From positions 1 through 9,211 of the forward strand of contig JABABC010000064.1 of NCBI GenBank assembly GCA_014238445.1: a stretch of 9,211 bases of DNA. Reading direction: 5' to 3'. The position numbers and the translations under genes were made by a program. This stretch comes from Coxiellaceae bacterium. Lineage in GTDB: Bacteria > Pseudomonadota > Gammaproteobacteria > Coxiellales > Coxiellaceae. A model generated the notes under the pieces. That model had not been told where the DNA came from. It did no database searches and worked only from the letters and a program-made list of their open reading frames with translations. Of the stretch, positions 6,090 to 9,211 are shown in pieces; the first letter of the stretch is position 1, and every line of letters starts with the position of its first letter.

Positions 6090-6761
6090 TCACTCAGGAT
6101 CAAGCGAGAAACCATCAATGAATTTTGCTATATCATCCATAACACACCGCTTCAACTCAATGAGCTTCCCATGAAAAAAATGCCCCCCTCCTGAAAGCTT
6201 CACACTATGCAATGATTCCACAGGAGGATGCTTCACTAACGCTTGCAAGCCCTCCACAGAAACAATCTCATCATCATCACTATAAACCACTAACCAAGGG
6301 CACAACACGCCTGTTAACGCATTAAAATCTCCTAAGCGAATGGCGGGCGCTACTGTACATAAATAGCTAATATCATCACGAGCCTGCGCTACAGATGCCG
6401 CCACATACCCACCGAAAGAAAACCCCATCAACACGAGTTGATGCCCCGGTAAAACAGACTTTACCCAGTCTAATACAGCACATAAATCGGCTTGCTCACC
6501 CACGCCATCATCATAATCTCCCGCACTACCTTGCACACCTCGAAAATTAAATCGCACGGTTGGCCATTGTGTCATCACGGACTTAGCTAAGGTGGTGACC
6601 ACCTTGTTGTGCATGGTTCCTTGATACAAAGGATGCGGATGACAGATAACAGTCACATAAGGCAATGTGGCTTGACCTGGAAATGTCGTCAATATTTCTA
6701 GTTCACCAGCCGGCCCTGCGATTACACCCATGTCTTGTTTTTTTCGCGAGAAAGTTTCCAT
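6090..6761 (-). CDS. COG2945-type alpha/beta hydrolase
   Basis: With the start chosen here the protein has 223 residues. It has the COG2945 pattern: a CHPHPLYQGTMHNKVV oxyanion-side motif, RFNFRGVQGSAGDYDDG, and the nucleophile elbow GFSFGGY with Ser115. The likely acid is Asp164 in YSDDDEIV and the likely base His194 in GGGHFFHGKL. No signal peptide is seen, so it should be a cytosolic serine hydrolase. The substrate of this family is not known; esterase or thioesterase activity is plausible. A longer reading from 6806 adds 15 residues but overlaps the CinA-like gene by 46 bp and would place the best ribosome-binding site (AAGGA at 6771-6775) inside the coding part. The ATG at 6761 shares TAATG with the stop of the upstream gene, which indicates translational coupling. 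Confidence 0.88.
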   Translation of the reverse strand: METFSRKKQDMGVIAGPAGELEILTTFPGQATLPYVTVICHPHPLYQGTMHNKVVTTLAKSVMTQWPTVRFNFRGVQGSAGDYDDGVGEQADLCAVLDWVKSVLPGHQLVLMGFSFGGYVAASVAQARDDISYLCTVAPAIRLGDFNALTGVLCPWLVVYSDDDEIVSVEGLQALVKHPPVESLHSVKLSGGGHFFHGKLIELKRCVMDDIAKFIDGFSLDPE

Positions 6762-6775
6762 TAAATAGGTTCCTT
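6759..6775 (-). promoter_or_regulatory. Ribosome-binding site and TAATG coupling that set the hydrolase start
   Basis: On the - strand AAGGA (6771-6775) is followed by nine bases and an ATG whose A is also the last base of the TAA stop of the CinA-like gene (TAATG). A ribosome finishing the first gene can restart on the second, so this ATG is preferred over the upstream in-frame ATG at 6806. Confidence 0.7.
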
Positions 6776-7864
6776 GACACAGTTCACTATCTTCCAAGAT
6801 GCCCACTCAACAACCCAATCTAATGTTCGCGCACCGCGAGAAAGCATTTGATGATGAAAAGAAAACACCTCCCCCTGTATTTGACAACTCAAATCGAAAG
6901 ACACCCTATCCGAAACGTCAACCGCAAATACATTAGAACCCGTCAATTGAATCTCACATACCGGCACAGAACATCCATCAAAAGATAGCTGATGAGCAGT
7001 GGCTGCTGTTGTTATCGAGGACTGCCATCGCCCATAAGTAACCTCATCAACAATCGTTAATTGAACAGGTGAGCGTGCAAGCCAAGCTTTTAATTGCTCC
7101 GACGCAGTTTGATCTTCTTTACTCATTAAATAAGGGGCCAGAATAGGCTCTATAGTCTGCTGAAGAACATCCAAGTGCTCTTGTTGAGCAGAGCTCAGTT
7201 TGACTTGAACATAAGGAAAACAAACACGATAACCTAATTGCACATCAGTACATGCATCACAATACGGCTGTATTTTGTCAGCAATCTCACTTTCCCCAAC
7301 ACCCATCAATAAGTAGTTCGCTCGACAGCAGGGGGATGCATATCCCATCTCAGATAACTGAGGAAGCACCACCTGATCAACAATCGGTAAGCACTCTCTT
7401 GGAGGACCCGGTAATAGAAAAAAGGTTGTGCCCCGCCCATCGAATCGGAAAGCGTTTGCAGTACCATGACCATTAACAATGACCGACGCTGTCTCTGGAA
7501 AATAACATTGCTGACGATTACTCTCTGTCACCGGCTTATCAAGGGTCTGAAAAATCTGCTGAATATGCTCCCAACTGGCCTGATGAAAAATCAATTCCTC
7601 ACCGCACAATTCAGACACAGCAAATCGCGTTCGATCATCAACTGTTGGTCCTAAACCACCCATAACAATCACCACTGAATGTTGATCTTGTAGATGACGT
7701 AATGCTGACACGATATCGGGTTGGTGATCACTCACCGCCATATGCGTTGATACAATCATATTCGCGTTCAACAGGCGTTGCGCAATCTCACGTGTATTCG
7801 TATTTAGGATGTCGCCACCGACGATTTCATCACCGGTAGCCAATAAGGCAATATTTTTATTCAT
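6761..7864 (-). CDS. CinA-like MoCF/COG1058 domain protein with decayed C-terminal domain
   Basis: Residues about 1-170 are a well-kept CinA N-terminal domain (molybdopterin-binding/MoCF fold, COG1058): TGDEIVGGDILNTNT (10-24), MGGLGPTVDDRT (68-79), NRQQCYFPE (116-124) and LLPGPPREC (150-158). In CinA proteins this domain can act as an ADP-ribose pyrophosphatase. The C-terminal PncC/CinA-C domain, which in other CinA proteins deamidates nicotinamide mononucleotide, is only vestigial here. LTIVDEVTYGRWQSSIT (269-285) takes the place of the expected AESxTGG serine motif, and the protein ends at 367 residues, shorter than the usual 400-425. E. coli YfaY is a known relative with a non-functional C-terminal half. 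The ribosome-binding site is weak. The gene begins 17 bp after the ATPase gene and couples to the hydrolase, so an operon is likely. Pyrophosphatase activity is plausible and NMN deamidase activity is unlikely. Confidence 0.85.
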   Translation of the reverse strand: MNKNIALLATGDEIVGGDILNTNTREIAQRLLNANMIVSTHMAVSDHQPDIVSALRHLQDQHSVVIVMGGLGPTVDDRTRFAVSELCGEELIFHQASWEHIQQIFQTLDKPVTESNRQQCYFPETASVIVNGHGTANAFRFDGRGTTFFLLPGPPRECLPIVDQVVLPQLSEMGYASPCCRANYLLMGVGESEIADKIQPYCDACTDVQLGYRVCFPYVQVKLSSAQQEHLDVLQQTIEPILAPYLMSKEDQTASEQLKAWLARSPVQLTIVDEVTYGRWQSSITTAATAHQLSFDGCSVPVCEIQLTGSNVFAVDVSDRVSFDLSCQIQGEVFSFHHQMLSRGARTLDWVVEWASWKIVNCVKEPI

Positions 7865-7881
7865 TCACTACCGACTCACAA

Positions 7882-9189
7882 TTACTGTGGGTTTTCTAAA
7901 CTTAAATAACCACTTTGTGAATCATAAGCAAAGATTTCTGCATAACGTCCCCACTCGATCACAACCTTCAATACTTCTTCAGCCGCTTGCTCACTCAAAT
8001 TGCGTCCTAATTCTTTTAAGAACAGCGTATCATCTAAACGATGATCGTCTTCATGATCCAATGACTGACGTATATGCTGCGCCAAGGGCACATGTTCTAA
8101 TAATTGTCTTGCGAAAATTTTCTTCTGCACCAGAATATCTGCTTCTGCCAAGCTACGCCCTATCGAGGTTAATTCAATATCCCCTTGAGAAACCGTTGCG
8201 AAGCGTAATAATTCCAATGTCTCCGTGATAGCGAACAGATCATCTAACTCCAAATGTAATTCTTCTGCTAATTGCGGCAAATCAACACTCTTCTCATACT
8301 CTGGAGAACTCAGCATTTCTAAAAATCCGGTAATCTCAGCAATCTCAACATTGGGTAATCGATACCCCATCGCTACGGACTCTTCCTCTTCAACATAGCT
8401 GCTTGCAGCATCATGTCGATCCGTCGTCATTAACGTATAGATATGGTCAACCATCGCTCGAAACTCTGATGACGTGTCATTTCTAGGGTGTGGCAGTGAT
8501 ACGGCTACGTCATCTCTCACCTGCCCTGGATCACTATCAAACACTAAAATACGATCAGCTAGAAACACGGCTTCTTCAATATTATGTGTCACCATTAAAA
8601 TGGATTTAATGTTCGTTTTTTGTGACGCCCATAAATCCACTAAATCCCCTCGTAATTTCTCAGCGGTTAAGACATCCAAAGCAGAAAATGGCTCATCCAT
8701 CAATAAGACTTCAGGATCAACGACCAATGCTCGCGCTAACCCCACGCGCTGAGACATACCACCTGACAGCTCTTTAGGGTATGCGGATTCAAAACCATCC
8801 AAGCCAACCATATCAATCGCTTCTAGTGCTTTTTTACGACGCTCTTGACGCTTCACACCTCGCGCCTCCAACCCTAACTCCACATTTTGTAATACGGTCA
8901 ACCACGGCAGCAAGGCAAAGTGCTGGAAGACCATCGTTAAACCATCAACTGGCGATGTGATCGGCTTACCGTGGTACATCACGTCACCGTCGGTGGCAGC
9001 AATCAAGCCTGCGATAATACGCAATAACGTTGACTTACCAGATCCAGACTTACCCAATAAGGCTATAATTTCCCCTTCTCGCATGGAGAAATTCACATCT
9101 TCTAAAACCAATAATTCTTGTACACGACGTTTTTGAAATGACTTTTTAACTTGTCGAATATCAATAATGGATTGTTTCACTGTACTCAT
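7882..9189 (-). CDS. NitT/TauT-family ABC transporter ATPase with C-terminal AAA-associated domain
   Basis: A 435-residue ATPase of an ABC importer. The ABC core occupies about 1-245: Walker A GKSGSGKST (46-54), Q-loop Gln89 in VFQHFALLPW, signature LSGGMSQR (141-148), Walker B VLLMDEP (161-167) with Glu166, D-loop SALD, and switch His202 in VTHNIEEA. The core resembles nitrate/sulfonate/taurine-type importers. Residues about 275-425 form an extra all-helical domain of the type called AAA-associated C-terminal (PF09821 as I recall), with IAEITGFLEMLSS followed by a helix-turn-helix-like region and a late LxELGRxxSEQAAEEVLKxVIEWGRYAE run; this variant is common among NitT/TauT-like ATPases of uncertain substrate. 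The start is supported by GAGGT six bases upstream. The 22 bases before it show a stop in each frame, so an adjacent upstream gene, expected to be the permease, ends at or before this point. The substrate cannot be inferred. Confidence 0.92.
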   Translation of the reverse strand: MSTVKQSIIDIRQVKKSFQKRRVQELLVLEDVNFSMREGEIIALLGKSGSGKSTLLRIIAGLIAATDGDVMYHGKPITSPVDGLTMVFQHFALLPWLTVLQNVELGLEARGVKRQERRKKALEAIDMVGLDGFESAYPKELSGGMSQRVGLARALVVDPEVLLMDEPFSALDVLTAEKLRGDLVDLWASQKTNIKSILMVTHNIEEAVFLADRILVFDSDPGQVRDDVAVSLPHPRNDTSSEFRAMVDHIYTLMTTDRHDAASSYVEEEESVAMGYRLPNVEIAEITGFLEMLSSPEYEKSVDLPQLAEELHLELDDLFAITETLELLRFATVSQGDIELTSIGRSLAEADILVQKKIFARQLLEHVPLAQHIRQSLDHEDDHRLDDTLFLKELGRNLSEQAAEEVLKVVIEWGRYAEIFAYDSQSGYLSLENPQ

Positions 9190-9211
9190 ACATTTACCTC
9201 AACCTGACTAA

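Noticed and set aside
7809..8228. A 139-residue + strand open frame spanning the CinA-like/ATPase junction
   Set aside because: Both overlapped - strand genes have clear family motifs, and the frame shows no recognisable domain.

Overview
The window looks like chromosomal DNA of a Gram-negative bacterium, most likely a gammaproteobacterium. It has a feoA-feoB-feoC ferrous iron locus with a small cysteine-bearing FeoC, a gammaproteobacterial-style Fur box, a signal-peptide-bearing outer-membrane beta-barrel, and moderate, slightly AT-leaning base composition. An origin within or near the Legionellales or another host-associated gamma lineage is possible, but this is only an impression. No tRNA, rRNA, CRISPR array, transposase or prophage gene is visible.

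Layout. Only the first gene (4-795) is on the + strand. It encodes an unrecognised protein with a short hexanucleotide repeat at one end and a GC-rich 9/12-bp repeat at the other, and it may begin before the window. All other genes are on the - strand and read from right to left. In transcription order, the right-hand block is a NitT/TauT-type ABC transporter ATPase with a C-terminal AAA-associated domain (7882-9189), a CinA-like protein with a decayed C-terminal domain (6761-7864), a COG2945-type alpha/beta hydrolase (6090-6761) and a nitrilase-superfamily amidase of the deaminated-glutathione-amidase type (5232-6029). The first three are tightly packed: 17 bp separates ATPase and CinA, and CinA and hydrolase share a TAATG stop/start. 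They probably form one operon whose upstream part, likely a permease, lies outside the window.

Next is a monocistronic outer-membrane barrel gene (4471-5088) that ends in a clear intrinsic terminator (4412-4440). Directly beyond the terminator is a near-consensus sigma-70 promoter with a Fur box, driving feoA-feoB-feoC. A small gene with a region resembling the LPD7 domain of plasmid relaxases (852-1466) follows feoC after only 41 bp.

How they work together. FeoA, FeoB and FeoC import Fe(II) through the inner membrane, and the promoter and Fur box predict repression when iron is plentiful. The LPD7-like gene probably shares the feo transcript, though nothing known links that domain to iron. 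The right-hand block mixes a transporter ATPase with three small-molecule enzymes or enzyme relatives, and its common substrate, if any, cannot be read from the sequence. The most unusual items are the repeat-flanked ORF, the stand-alone LPD7-like protein downstream of feo, and the degenerate CinA C-terminus.
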